From NCBI GenBank assembly GCA_025769875.1, contig JAGFNK010000046.1, positions 119,659 to 183,658 of the forward strand: DNA of 64,000 bases. The letters are read 5' to 3'. The stretch is from Russula earlei (lineage: Eukaryota > Basidiomycota > Agaricomycetes > Russulales > Russulaceae). The notes under the pieces were generated by a model. That model made no database searches. It was not told the DNA's origin and was given only the letters and a program-made list of their open reading frames with translations. The translations under genes and the position numbers were made by a program. This document shows, piece after piece, positions 49,275 to 61,794 of the stretch. Position 1 is the stretch's first letter; the number at the start of each line of letters is the position of its first letter.

Positions 49275-52200
49275 TTATAATACACCGGTCTGGACAGACC
49301 CATCATTTCGTTGTGACACCGGAAATGGACCTCCGAGGGCATGCGGCGCCTGGTCCTCGACAGTAACTGTACGTCGAGGACTATTCATCGGGGATATGGT
49401 GGGTGTTTCGCCGTAATAGGGCGCGATGAACCCGCTGCCTCCTGCGCCGTACACAAACCCACCACTCAGCCCTTCCATGGGATTAGAATAGCCTATAAAG
49501 CAACATGTACCTGATGATTTCGATAGAAATGACACAGAAAAACTGACCTGGAACAAGGACGTTGTCCCAAAATCCGCCACTCAGGATACTGTCCATAGAC
49601 AACAGACCCAGATCATCTTGCTGAGCAGTGGCCATTGTAGGGGGGAACGTGGACATGTCTGCTACGGGTCCCATTTCGCTAGCGAATTGGAACTCAGACA
49701 AAAGATGATAAGGTTCTGTGTTGACGATCGGCCGCTGATCTGGGTCCCCATTCATTACACCGTCGTTGTCACCAAAATCGCTGGCCGCCTCACTAGGCGG
49801 CTCGGTCTTCGCAGCTAGCAATGCACGCAAAAATGTGGAATATAATGAAGGTGCGTGCGTTGGTCCTGCAGAAATCTGGTCGAATGCGTCCGCGACTTCT
49901 TTGACCAACTGAAGCGACTCATGTTCGTGATCTCGTGATGCTGGAAATTCTGGGCGGAGCAACTGATTTGCGGGTGAGATAGGTCATGAAGTTGAGCCTC
50001 CGAACCTCACCTTGAGTAAACTCAGGACAGCGTAGGATGTAAACACAAAGTGCGAGTCAGGAGCATATTTGAGAAATCCCTGCGGACCAAGCTCGTCCTT
50101 GACAAGGATCGCACACGTCTTAGCGGAAGAATGAACACGAGCAAAGAAGTGGGGAATGTCGATGGGGCACCGTTCCATCGCATTCTGTAGACCAAAGGAG
50201 TTGATAACGAGCATAGAATAGTTGGCAAAGAATTCGGCCATGAGGCCATTGTACTTGGCAATCCTGTCACCAGTCCCTTTGATTTTATGAATGTTAATGA
50301 TGGCGTGACATTTAACGTGACTACAACTTACTATCAGCATCGGCAACTTGCGCATGCCATGTCTGGATTTGACGCTCAAACGTTTTGATGACGAGCAAGT
50401 AATCTACGTCAATGAGAAGCCCGGACGGAGAATTTGTTTCCGAATACAACAGGTCGAGCGTTCGTGAGATGATACGATGCAATTCCTATGGAGTGTTAGT
50501 GGAGTTCCTCTCTGTTAATAGTGAGAATCATTACCACGTAAGCCACCAGGGAAAAGTCCCCTCGACGAGCAAGAGGGGACTGCACCCAGTGCAGGGCATT
50601 ACGAATGATACAACTAAGAAGCATCTTGAACAGATATCCATACGGCTGATCATTCCCACTTACTCTTCTCTAATTGAGCTTGGCTTTCCCATCTGGGCAC
50701 TGGTGCTACGGTCAAGGAAGAAGCAAACGAGCCATGTGCGCTCCCGATTGTGCACCTCCTGATCCCTCGCCTTTCCTTCCGGCGTCTCTGGGCTCACGGT
50801 AGCAGTTTTGCGGTGTAAATTCAGGTCAGTGGCCATGCTGCACCGTCGTTGATGCCATCAGACTATGGGGGAAATCGGTGAGATTTTTCCTAGATCTCAC
50901 CGTATCGCCATACCGAGAAGCATCCAAGTCCTGTCCTGCTCATATCGCTCGACAGGACCGGTGCCCCACAATACGAGCAAGAGGTAAGCTTGGACGATCT
51001 CCAACGACTTATACCCTTGGGCAGGAACATTGAACGCCAACTTTTTCGAAATATCGGTAAGCTTGCTATGGAGCTCTGGCCGAGCGGTGTAAAACCTCGC
51101 TGATATGGCGCAAACTTCAAATATGTTCAGCGCCAGTCTCCCATAAGATAAACACAAAAAACCCACTTGTAGTCAGTAGGAATGGTGAGCGGGAACACAC
51201 CAAGGAAGGTGTGTGGAAGTCGCGATCTAGTAGATTGCAGTGTACCTGATGGTTTGTCAGAGGATGCAATAATCCGCCTTCCAGCGCCACGTACATTGAG
51301 ACGGTCGAAATAGCTACAAAATGAATCAGAACAAAGTGTCGTTATTGGGAGAGACACCCACATATCAAATAGGGCGAGAACCTCCTCCGTCTGTACAAAA
51401 GTGAGCATCTCTGGCTGAATCTGACGCTCAATGATAAGTCGTCGCAAAGGCAGGATTGTCATAGGGCCTGAGATATCATTCAAAAAAATCCATCGGCCAA
51501 GTAGAGGGTCATCCTCACCGGGCTTGAAATATGCATCGCTAGCGACACCCATTGGGGCAGGAGGCCGAGCCATTCCCGAGGTTTTTCTGCCGGAACTTGC
51601 AGCATGGGCACGACGGTTGGCAAGGCTCGCTTCTGCGAGCAAACCAAGTGGGTTGAGGCTATTGTCTGGTAACGAATGAAGTTTCGGTGAGCTCGGAGGG
51701 GCAACTCTCGAAGAGGAAGTTGAGAAGGTAACGGCTGGGGGCGATGGGGGCTGATCAACCTGCTGGGAAAGAAGGGCTTGCGTGACATTATTAGAAATTG
51801 ATGGCGATGGTGATCTCGAAACCATGCCCGATGCAATGCTGGGATTCCCGATGGATTTGAGGACGGTATCCAGGGTACGCTCCATTTTTTTGAGAGACCT
51901 CGTCAGGAGCTCGTGTTTTCTGGTACTGGCGCTAAGAGTTCATATAATTTGAATGACTAAGGAGAAAGGGACGTACTTGGAAGTACGCTTGCCACGATTG
52001 GATTCTTCAAAAATGCATTCGTGATTTCCTGTGATGCAACGTTTGCAGGGCGGCCCCTGCTCGGCGCCCACACATTTCATTTTGAGGCGCCGACAAACGG
52101 TGCAAGCTCTGCAACTCGAGAGTTGGAGATTCCCGGGGAGCAACGAAGATCTCTAAACTGACCTGGAGCCCCTTGTAGGTTTAGCTTTGTGCTCGGCTCC

Positions 52201-52629
52201 ATCGATGGAGGGGGTAGCGGCGTCGTCCTCCTTGCGACGCTTGTTGTTATCGTGGTCGTTGTCCATGGTGCTTGTGGAGGCTGGGCGCTTCGCAGAACCT
52301 GGAAACGCCATCGACTCGGCGGGGGGTGTGCTCATTGCATCCGAAGCCTGGGAGGAAGGTGAGGAGAGGCCAGCGACCAATGAAAGCTGCTGTGACACAT
52401 GAGGATGCTGTTGGGTATGGTATGGATAATAAGAGGAAGGATAAAGCGCAAGAGCGGGATCGATCGGTATGGGTGAAGATGGTGGCGGCTGCATAGAGTG
52501 GGAGAGGTGTTGCTGGTCTTGCGGATGCATAGGTATCGATGGATTGTTGTCGTATTGATGCGACATGAGGAGGATGGGGTCGAGGTAATACTGGGTGGGA
52601 AGGAGAGGAGCCGTTGGCATAATGGTCAT
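49275..52629 (-). CDS. Zn(II)2Cys6 fungal-specific transcription factor, PriB-like
   Basis: This is a sequence-specific transcriptional regulator. The start ATG 52629 gives MTIMPTAPLLPTQYYLDP and a disordered Pro/Ser/Gln/His-rich region with a KRRK nuclear signal. An intron ending CTCGAG joins to the binuclear cluster RACTVCRRLKMKC, with spacing C-x2-C-x6-C-x8-C-x2-C-x6-C, ending HECIFEESNRGKR. Next is a coiled-coil-like dimerisation segment LLTRSLKKMERTLDTVLKSI, then a Ser/Pro linker. The fungal-specific regulatory domain includes GRWIFLNDISGPMTILPLRR, FLGVFPLTIPTDYK and FNVPAQGYKSLEIVQAYLLL plus VLWGTGPVERYEQDRTWMLL. The C-terminus is Gly/Ser/Pro-rich. The cluster and flanks remind me of PriB, a regulator found in Lentinula fruiting primordia. 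That assignment is from memory and moderate. About ten introns; internal borders are approximate. Confidence 0.85.
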
Positions 52630-54600
52630 TTTCCTTGGAATGAAGAAAAGAAAGGGACAAGTGTTTGATGACTAGGAAAGGGAAATCGGAGAGAAAGGCA
52701 TAGGACCCGTCCAGGAAGAGAGGGTATAAAAGTAGATGTTGCATGGGGGTAGTAGATAAACGAGCAAGATCGAGCACTCACGACAAGGGGCGGAGAAATT
52801 GATCGAGTTGGGGAGTGAGCGGGGAGTTAGGCGAGGTGAGATAGATGGTCGAGGAAAGAGAGGACCAAAAAGGTCACGACGGGAATCAAGCGAGGCAAAA
52901 GAGAGGGAAGAGCAAGTCGATTCGAACCGAGGTCACCTCGCGTCATCAACACGGTCCGCCTTAGCCCCGGCTTCCTTTTTGGTCCGCATCGTCCAATCTA
53001 CCTCGCCCCGTTGTTGTTGGCTGGCTGGCTGGCCTTGACGGTCTCCATGACGGTCTCCCGATCCACCTCCTCACTGCCACCCACCGCCCCACTTATCACG
53101 ATCCACAATTCCTCCAATCACGCATCATTAGGCGCGTTGCGGACAACAAATCCGAGGACCCTTCGCCTTATGGAAATTACGGCAGCTCGGCTCGGAAATC
53201 ACCCGCGATGTTTCGTCTCCCTTGATTGACTCAAGCGTCTCCTCTACACTCGACCACTTGCCATAAATTTACAGTCTCACCCTGCATGCTGTCGATTTCG
53301 CCTGCCTCATGATTCACACGAGTTTTGGTCTGCTGGCCTCTTGACTCCTTTTACCCCTGCGAGATGAAGACCTCGAGCCTACACGTCTTTCGGCCTTTCT
53401 CGCTCTCAATCCTACCATTCCTGGCAATTTTCAGACCTTGGAGCTTCAAGGGCCAATGTACGTTCCAGAGCAACTTCCTGTGCATACCGCACAAGAGTCA
53501 CGCTGCGCTGAGCACTAGACCCACCGCCGTTCACGAGCACAGCCCAAACGTATGGCCGAGGCGCCCTATGAAGACATCGTCCTGAGAGCGCTTGCGTTGC
53601 TTCTACCAGGAGCTGAAACATCGCTGGCCCAGCATTTTGCGACAAGTCATGAATTATGGCTTGGGTGAGGGACAGCGCGGAATTTCACTTCGTTCTAGAC
53701 GACGTCCTATCCACAACTGCTTTCGTCTTGCTCTTGGGAGAGAATACTGAAATGCGGACAGCCTGTCCTCGGCAACCCCCCCCCGATAGTCAGTTAGATC
53801 CTCCTTCCGGACGTACTCTCCGTTACCTACTGATGAATTGCGCAATCTTGGGTCCCACACGTTTCCTTTCCTCAACTGTTGCTCGTTGACCTCATGATGA
53901 CGCCGCCTCACAACGCTCTGACATGACCGTCTTCAGTGCCATGTATCGTCTGCATCTGCCCACCCCACACTTCAGATGCAGATGTCATGCGAATGGAGAC
54001 CCTCGCAATTCCATCCTCGAGAGGGTTGCGAATTCCCTTGCAATTCGATCAGCGGTGTCAGTCCTTCTCATACCTTCACATTACTGGTACGCTTCCAAAG
54101 CTAAGACTGGACGCGTCTCTTGAGCATTATATGCCTTTTTGACCCGTCAGCCCTGACTACGAGTAGACACGTCTTACACGTCTAGCTGAGATCTGTAATA
54201 CTTGACAGGGCAGGAATACAGAGACGATGATTTCGCGGGTATGAATATCCTGTGGGAGTCATAACCGCGCCAGGTGACTGGCATACTTGACAGGAAAACG
54301 ACGCCCCCAACTGGTAAAAGAGTGCACGAGCGCGCGATGTGACCCCAAGATAAGGGGCGGGGAAATGGTGTGGATGATACTTGACCTTCTCTGTGGAAGG
54401 TGTGACTGTGACGTGTATTGTGACTCGAGGCGGTGGCGAGAGTTGGCCCGTTCGATTCCTTTCCTTAACACTTGTGCTGCATCATCCACTCCTCCCTTTA
54501 AACCATGTCTTCAAATCAAAGGCCAAGCCTCGTCCTTGCGCCTTCCGTGAACACAACAACGTAAGTCTCTCAGTTCGTCATTTTTTCTAATCCAGGCGTC
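52630..54600. other. Long divergent upstream region of the Zn2Cys6 regulator and CDC4
   Basis: Nearly 2 kb separate the two start codons, the second longest gap in the window. CT-rich blocks near 53.0-53.5 kb and 54.48-54.60 kb look like promoter and leader sequence. I see no coding gene; a short upstream open frame before CDC4 is listed separately. Confidence 0.5.
54505..54564 (+). promoter_or_regulatory. Candidate upstream open reading frame in the CDC4 leader
   Basis: An ATG at 54505 (context AAACCATGT) opens a 19-codon frame, MSSNQRPSLVLAPSVNTTT, ending TAA at 54562-54564, 36 bp before the CDC4 start. If the leader includes it, it could dampen CDC4 translation. A GTAAGT at the end of the frame and CCAG at 54594-54597 might instead mark a very short leader intron. 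Confidence 0.35.
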
Positions 54601-57355
54601 ATGGCACCCATCCTTAGAGTCGTCACAACAACAACGACTACAACAACTTATGCCCCCATCCCATTACCCATCCTCCCAACACCCTCCACTCCCCATGACC
54701 CCCAGAAATACCCGCTTTTGAATGCTCAGTTACCGTCCTCATTCCGCCAGTTTCCCCTGGTGTTCCCCAATGGCTCTCGTGCGACCTTTCGCGACACCGA
54801 TGACGGGGATGATCTTTTGCAGGAAGAAGAGTATATCTCTGGCAAGGGTTGGCATCTTGTCAAGTCTGATGACGGCGTGGGCCCCTCCAGGTCGGTTGGC
54901 CTCATCGAAGCCGTCGAGCGTTTTGCGAGAAAGCGGTCATACAACAACGATGGAATGATGCAAGGAATCGAAACAATAACAGAATCGACTAGCCATACAC
55001 CTCCACCGAGGAAAAAGGCCAAGGCGGCGCCTCTCCTCCCCAAGCTCTCTACCGTTAATGGCGCCGCTCCTCCGTCACCTTTACCTTCACCTCATGGATC
55101 TCCACCACCACCAAACATCTGGCCGTCCGCCCCTCCCAGCGGCGCTTCATCTCCTCAACCTCAGCTCCCCATTCAACCTGATGCTTCTCTTGCTACCCTC
55201 ATGTCGCTTCCGTCTCTTGTCGCGCACTTCTCAGGGCTCCCAATCCAATTGCAGTCCCACCTCCTGATCACCCTTCTCCGGCATTCACCATTGCCTGTTC
55301 TCCGGGCTGTGCATTCCGTTCTAACCCCTATCCTTGCTCGCGATTTCCTTATCCTTCTTCCTCCCGAACTTGTTTCTCATGTTCTCAGTTTTCTCCCTTT
55401 CAATTGCATCGCACGGGCATCTCGTGTTTCCAAGTCGTGGCGGGCTATCATTGACTCCGATCCTGTCCTTTGGCGTGACCTACTAAAGAGTGAGAAGTTG
55501 TGGTTCGGAGGCGATTCCGAACGTGCTTTCGCTGAAGCACTGATTCGTCGCCGGCGGAGAGCAGGCTTACCACATCCCAATGTTTTATCTCTCGCTAATC
55601 CATACAAAGTCCTGTTCAAGTCTAGGTATCTTACACGGACTAGATGGATCAACAATCCCGAGCCTAAACACTTGGCGTTCCCTGCCCACGGTCGCTCTGT
55701 CGTGACTTGCTTGTTATTGTCCAAGGGCCGCATCATCTCTGCTTCCGATGACCATTCAATTCATGTCTACTCGCCGGTCACCGGACTTCTCCTTCGTTCT
55801 CTTTCTGGTCATGAGGGCGGCGTATGGGCCCTTGCATTAACCAAGGACACTCTTGTCAGTGGATCCACGGATAGGACCGTTCGTATCTGGGATCTTTCCA
55901 CTGGCAAATGCACTCACGTCTTTGGCGGGCACACGAGTACTGTGCGCTGTTTGGCCATCGTCAAACCCGAATGGGTGGACGTCGAGGACGAGCATGGAAG
56001 CATTCGGAAGGAGAAATGGCCTAAGCGTCCGTTGATTGTGACCGGGAGTAGAGATCATTCCCTCAGGGTCTGGGATCTACCTCGACCTGGTGAACCTGAG
56101 TATCGTTTCGACGGCGCTGACGAAGCTGACATCGATCCCGCGGATGTGCGTCATTTTTCTCATTTGTGATACGCAAGTTTCTCGTTGACTGACTAAGGTG
56201 GTAATTTCTCAGGAGGATGTGGACGAAAACCCGTACCATAAATTACACCTCGAAGGCCATGAGCATGCCGTCCGTGCTCTTGCGGCTAGGGGACGTACTC
56301 TTGTTTCTGGCAGCTACGACTCCATGGTTCGTGTTTGGGACATCATCACCGGAACCTGCAGATGGGTGTTGGTAGGACATACCCAGAAAGGTTGGTAATA
56401 TCACAAAAGCCTTGAACCATCTATTAATCTGAGCCATATCATAGTTTACAGCGTGGTCCTCGATTCTTCCCGCCGTCAAGCATGCTCAGGTTCCATGGAC
56501 GGTACTGTGCGTGTTTGGAACCTGAAAACAGGTGAATGTCAGTATACCCTAACGGGCCATACTTCACTGGTCGGTCTTCTTGGACTGTCGCCCTCGCATC
56601 TGGTCTCTGCCGCAGCCGATTCCACGTTGCGCATTTGGGATCCTGATACAGGCGAGGTCCGACACATGCTGGCTGCCCACACGGGTGCAATCACGTGCTT
56701 TCAACATGATGAATTCAAAGTTCTCAGTGGGTCGGATGGCACACTGAAGATGTGGGATGTCCGCGAGGGCACAGTCGTCCGCGAATTCCTTTCAAATATT
56801 CACGGCGTCTGGCAAGTTGTATTTGAGGGTCGCTGGTGTGTGGCAGCCAGTCATCGATCCGACGCAACAATCCTAGATGTGTGGGACTTCGGCAATGGTG
56901 AGCCAGATGACGACTGGATTGGCGAGCCTATTGGCGGCATCTACGACGAGGATATGACGGATGATGAAGACGAGGAGATGGAACAAGCGGACGCCGACGC
57001 CATGGAACAGGACCTAGATATCCCGCCATCCGAGACAGACACGGCTGACGAGGCCGCGACATTTGCCTACGATGCTGCGCCCAAACACGAAGCGTTTGAA
57101 ATCGTAGACCATGTTGCGGATGATGATTGGGGTGGAGACGACTCTCATGGCGATGAAGTTGCGGGCTTGTCTCGTCGCTTTTCGTCGCACGCTAGTCGCC
57201 ACGCATCACGCCAGGCGGGAATGAGTCAGTCCCCTGGTCATGGCCGCGTTGCACCACCGTCGTCCTCGACAGCGCCACGCCTTCGGCCTCTCCTAATGAA
57301 TGACGAAACCCCGACTCGACCACGTCTAAAAAACGTGGTCGGACGCCGTCGCTAG
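54601..57355 (+). CDS. CDC4: F-box/WD40 ubiquitin-ligase substrate receptor Cdc4 (FBXW7-like)
   Basis: This is the substrate-recognition subunit of an SCF ubiquitin ligase that binds phosphorylated cell-cycle proteins in the nucleus. ATG 54601 gives MAPILRVV and a Thr run. The N-terminal 230 residues are disordered with a basic PPRKKAKAAP. The F-box spans about residues 245-295 (LLPPELVSHVLSFLPFNCIA, then SKSWRAIIDSDPVLWRDLL). WD40 repeats follow from about residue 355: LSGHEGGVWALALTKDTLVS, DRTVRIWDLSTGKC, LEGHEHAVRALAARGRTLVS, DGTVRVWNLKTGECQYTLTG and DGTLKMWDVREGTVVREFLS. Seven or eight blades can be counted. The Arg residues that read phosphodegrons in Cdc4 have counterparts at RTVRIWD and SLRVWD positions. 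Two short introns occur at about 56143-56212 and 56393-56445. The acidic tail is fungal-specific. Confidence 0.93.
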
Positions 57356-57971
57356 AGCTTGTGTTGACCTCCTCTTAGGTCTCTGCTCGTTGCGCGTTGT
57401 GCGTATATGTTGTAAACCTGATTACACCGCGTTGTGCGAGCAAGTTGATACCACCCAGACCGCGTGATAACCAGGATCTGGCGTCGGGACGTTCTGTGAC
57501 TGGATTGGTGACTGGACATGTTTTTAGGGAGGTTGTGTCATTTACTATACTAATTAGCTCTGCATACGTTCTGCATTTTCTTTATGGAACAATCTCTTCC
57601 GTGTCATGTCCGATAGTGTCATTAGAGTTGCGTTGGGATATAAAAATAAGTACCAAGTAGTTGACAATACTGAAGAGTTCGATAGGCACAACACGCAGTG
57701 CCTTGGACGGGGACAACGTCGGGCTCAGAACATCCGAAAGTGAATATGTGACCACTCGACACAGAGAAGTTATTCCGCGCACCGATATGTCATGAACGTG
57801 GATCACCCTCGGCTCGTGATACAGTTAGCGTTGCAACGTATGCATGATCCTTTGGGTGGATAAATGTACGGGCCAACGGTTGAGAAAGGGCTTGTCAGCT
57901 GATATGTGCATTGCGCTAGAAACAGCCCGTTTCTTTGAGAGTTTTTTTTTTTGCCGCTTTCTGTCCGATGG
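57356..57971. other. Spacer between CDC4 and the transposon cluster
   Basis: No gene is supported. The sequence turns more AT-rich rightward, marking the transition from the gene block to repetitive DNA. Confidence 0.4.
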
Positions 57972-58530
57972 TCACTGTCGAGTCAACCCCGTGAGCGGGA
58001 AGAGAGAATCAGTCAGACGGCATCTAATTGTCTTTGACACTTGTTGCAGGGAAATACAGAAGTCATCAGGGTGTTGCTGTGCACCAACCTTTTTAGACTT
58101 TGGTTGTGGATTCTGGTCTGCAGGGAGGTTAGGTGGCGGAGCACCTTTGTGGTGCACCAGAATTGCTGCAAGTGCAGATGGGACGCACACCTGAATTGGC
58201 ATGTTGTGCTCAGGGGGATTATCAAGAATTTGGAAAACACTGCTTGAGGATTTGGAAGATGCATTCTATGACATTGCAAGCTCAAGTGTGATGCAGATTG
58301 AACAACTCCTCATGTGTGCATGGCCTAGGACAAATGTCAGTGAGAAATTCAAAAGATAGACAAGAAACATCCCCTCGTGCCAGCATGACCCCATTTAGCC
58401 AGATTGTACTGCATGTGTTGATAAGTACATCCAATGAGGCAAAGCCTGCATTGCTGAGATAATACCTTCCCCTTGGAAAATCAGTAAACCATGCATCAAG
58501 GAAGAGTGTTAAGTCAGCAGTGGAAGTCAC
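57972..58530 (-). pseudogene. PIF/Harbinger-type (DDE_4) transposase remnant
   Basis: Broken minus-strand frames resemble the C-terminal part of PIF/Harbinger transposases. One piece reads DAWFTDFPRGRYYLSNAGFA, then after about 40 decayed residues PCTHEELFNLHH, which matches the Asp-Ala-Gly-Phe and 'EELFN-x-RH' blocks of that family. A second piece in another frame, IQVCVPSALAAILVHH, matches the usual ending. The N-terminal half and the first catalytic Asp are missing. The relic is clearly non-functional. Confidence 0.55.
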
Positions 58531-58578
58531 ATCAGGAAAATATGAGATTTGCTTAGTGATGCTTAAGCATGCTTAATG

Positions 58579-58602
58579 GTGCTTAGTGACACTTCTAAGC
58601 AC
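58579..58602. repeat. Short inverted repeat (8-bp arms) in a GCTTA-rich patch
   Basis: GTGCTTAG (58579-58586) is followed 8 bp later by CTAAGCAC (58595-58602). The surrounding 58.55-58.72 kb contains many GCTTA/GCTTAT words and the palindrome TTAAGCATGCTTAA, a simple-sequence texture common at decayed transposon ends. Confidence 0.7.
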
Positions 58603-58867
58603 CATGAAACTAGGTCTCCTCATTAATATGGTTAGCTGGGCTTATTGTCTGGCTTATTCTCGGGCTAGGCTGCTTATCTGTGCTTATTTTCTGGCTTATC
58701 TTGGGCTTAGGTGCAGCTCTATGCCAGCATTTAAGTGTTTCAAGTTCAGTAAGCAGGAAAAAGCTTTAGGCCCCTTTTACCAACCGAGAATTCCTGATAC
58801 TTGAACTTGAACTTGGATTTCAGGATTTTCTGGGAGTGACAGGAATGACAGGTGTGATGTAAGTGAC

Positions 58868-58894
58868 ATACAGTCATTCATGCCTCTTTGGGAC
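58868..58894 (+). repeat. 27-bp inverted repeat, left copy
   Basis: This 27-bp segment (starting TACAGTCATTCATGCC) is exactly repeated in inverted orientation at 61779-61805. Each copy contains the codons Met-Pro-Leu-Trp-Asp; the right copy forms the first codons of the transposon open frame. Confidence 0.85.
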
Positions 58895-59118
58895 AACCAA
58901 ATGTTTATGACCCCTGGAAATTGGTAACAGACCACAGATAGATATTTTAAGTAGACAGTATCCATGTAATACATATCAGTCATATTTTGAGCACCTAAGA
59001 ACCACTATTGAGCAATGTTGCAGTACACAATGAATGCAATCAGTCCAAAAAGTCATTATCAGTCAAAACTGGGTCATTGATCCAAGTCACATCAGGGTGT
59101 GATTCCCAAATTGGGCAA

Positions 59119-61794
59119 TTACTGATCACTATCTAGATCATTATCTACTGACATCTCAGGTTCCAAGTCATCATCGTTGTTGTCCTCCTCATTGCTGTCA
59201 GAGTCTTCAGTGCTAAAATCAGCCAACAAAGGTTTTCGAAGGGCCTTCTCCATAACTGGCATCTTTGGCTTTGTCCATCTTGGCTTGCGGTGCTCATATT
59301 TCGCGTTGTCTCGTTCAATTGTCCATTTCTTCACATCCTTGTCCCATCCACCTTTCAAGACCGCATTCTGCCCTTTTTGATCCATCCCTTGTACTTTCCA
59401 GATCTCCATTGCTACAGTATACTTCACTCTCGCCTTTTTCTTCACTGCAGCTTCTTCAACAGTTTTATCCTGACCATCTTGCCATTCCTGGACACCTGCA
59501 ACAATGTCATCTTGCATTAGAATCTTTGCCTGGCCATCCATGTTGATTTTTCCAGTCTTTCTCTTCTTCAATTTCTTCTCCTCCTGGGCTTGCAATTGTC
59601 CCCACATGCCCTCTAGGTACATGGAATGCAAGACAGTCTGTGCTTGCATCCCTTGCATCACTTTCTTCTGTGCCTCCACTGTCGCATTGCTGGCACATAA
59701 TGCTTCCTGTAGCTTTGCCTCTAAATCTGTGCTTGGTGCCGTGTCCAAGATCATTGTGTCTTGTTGCTTTGTAGGTGACATGGTGATGGTGAAAATGGGT
59801 GGCAACCTTGACATCGACAGAATGGGTGAGTTTGATACTAGAAATGATGAAGATGTTGTTGCTAATGAAGCAACTGCATGTTGCACATGTGTGTATGACA
59901 TATCTGGTGATCCCGGAGCCATCTCAGGTGTTCCTACTTCAGTTTCCATCTCCTGTTGTTTCTGCTTCTGGGCGTTGTGGTGAGAGATCAAATCAACAAG
60001 TTCACAGATGGGGCTAGCAAGTCCAAGTGGGTGAAGACTGATCCTTGACGTCTCAAGGCTAGGGGCCATCATCTCCATGGTAACAACATTGGGGTTAAAT
60101 GGCACAATTCCAGTCTTCACAAAGGCTGCCCGAATGTTACTCTCTGTGAACATGCAGACATGTGCCTTTGCATAGACTGCCATGAAGTTCAGTTTGGTCA
60201 CTGCAGGTCCTTGTGCTTCAAACTTGTCTCGTTCATTGCTCCAGGCCTGTTTCAAGACACTAAAGATGATGACATCGAGACCTTGGTAGACATGAGTAGA
60301 ATGGGAGGGATAGCACAGTACAACAATGCTGTTGTCCCGTGCATACTCCAGGAAGCCGAGGGTGTAATGAGAACTGTGGCCATCAACAATGAGGAGTCGA
60401 GTCCTGCCATCTGCCTTCATTTTTGTTTGTGTATCCCAGTCTTTGAGCCATGTCACACTGATCTCACCTGATGTATAACCTTTTTTCTGATATCCCATTC
60501 TAGACCAGAATGAGCTTCTATCGAGCTTATCATTTGGGAATCATACCTAGCATCCAATGGGTTTCCTGGAGCCACTTTGTTTGGAATGCTTCTCCCTTGT
60601 ATATAACGGTAGGTGCAACTGTTGTTCCATCAGCACAAATGGTGGGTAGAACTGTGATATTCTCCCATGTTCCACTTTGCTGCTGATGCTGGATCTTAGC
60701 TCCAGCAGGTCCAATCACCCGCTCCGTCACACCTATCCCTGACTGTATCCCTGTCTCATCTGCACCATATACCAGCTCGTCTAGAATGTTATGCAATTCT
60801 CTTCCCTCTTTTAGGAGCCTGAAGTACTCCTCCTTTGTGATCGGATTCACAGCATGGCCATGAGAACCATCTGGCGTGCTTGACCAGTACATGCCAAGAC
60901 AATTCTTTTGCTTTGTGATAAAGCGGCTTGCCCAATCCTTGCCAAGTCCTCCTTCTGGAAAGCCATCCCCTAACCTGTGTTGTAATATAGCCTCAGGGTG
61001 GTCCTTTAACCTTCGTGGACTAAGTGGAAATCCATGCTGTGCAATGTCAATCACAAAATCCACCATAGTCTTTTGTTCTTCCTCTGATAACCAACTTTTC
61101 TTTCTATTGGACTCAGTCAAAGTCACACCACCTTGTGCATGATGGATTAAGGTTTTGTGAGAGAGTAAAATGTGTCTGCCTGTTGTCATGAAGTGAGCAT
61201 CTGATGCATCTTGACAGATTTGACATGACAATTTCTTCTTTTCCCCAGGTGTGAGTGATCTAGATTGTTCTTCTGTGTAAAGCTTTGCAGCGTAAGCCTT
61301 CAGGTCATCTACTTCCTTTCTGATAATCTGTTTCCTGAGCTGTTGGGACTTTGCCTTGTTCACCATTGTGTACGGTGTTTTTGCAAACATGGTCTCATGG
61401 GGATTCCCAATTTGGCAAGCATGATGTGACTTGACATGATTCGCAATTTTGTCTTGCTGGAGCCTTTTCCTGAATTCCTTGCAACCCAGTGCAGGTATAT
61501 GGGAAATGACTATCTCTAGAACATTATTCAAGGTATCCTTTTAATATGCTCTCCTAATATTTCCAGAATGTTGCTTGTTCCCCTCATTATACATCTCTCA
61601 ATATTCAGATTTTGGCTGAAGTCAGCTGCAAAGTACTCTCTCATAACATCTACCAGTTGCATCTCTGTATTATTTAGAACATGTATACACATAAGGGATC
61701 TCATGGATTTAGCAAAAAGTACGAGGGTGTTTGCCCAAGGATCGAAGCTGTTGGAGTTGTTTGTGTCATTGACCCAGATGTCCCAAAGAGGCAT
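59119..61794 (-). mobile_element. Pogo-type DDE transposase gene, frame-broken
   Basis: This is a DDE_1 (Tc1/mariner, pogo/Fot-like) transposase on the minus strand. Pieces run from MPLWDIWVNDTNNSNSFD (61794) through a region with a Cys/His cluster (CQICQDASDAHFM then HILLSHKTLIHH). A CENP-B-type helix-turn-helix follows (KSWLSEEEQKTMVDFVID, RRLKDHPEAI and GLGKDWASRFITKQ), then the catalytic core: first Asp in VYGADETGIQSG, second in RLLIVDGHSSHYTLGFLEYA, third near STHVYQGLDVIIFSVLKQAW. A long C-terminal tail is Lys/Glu-rich, ending in an acidic patch. Frames are interrupted at about 61530 (stop) and 60530-60570, where a 48-nt intron would still need a one-base shift. Codon usage is AT-richer than in the neighbouring host genes. 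Activity is unlikely unless these breaks are artefacts. Confidence 0.85.

Noticed and set aside
52919..52928. GATTCGAACC, like a tRNA B box on the minus strand
   Set aside because: The flanks cannot form a T-arm stem, and no A box or acceptor stem is found at the right distance.
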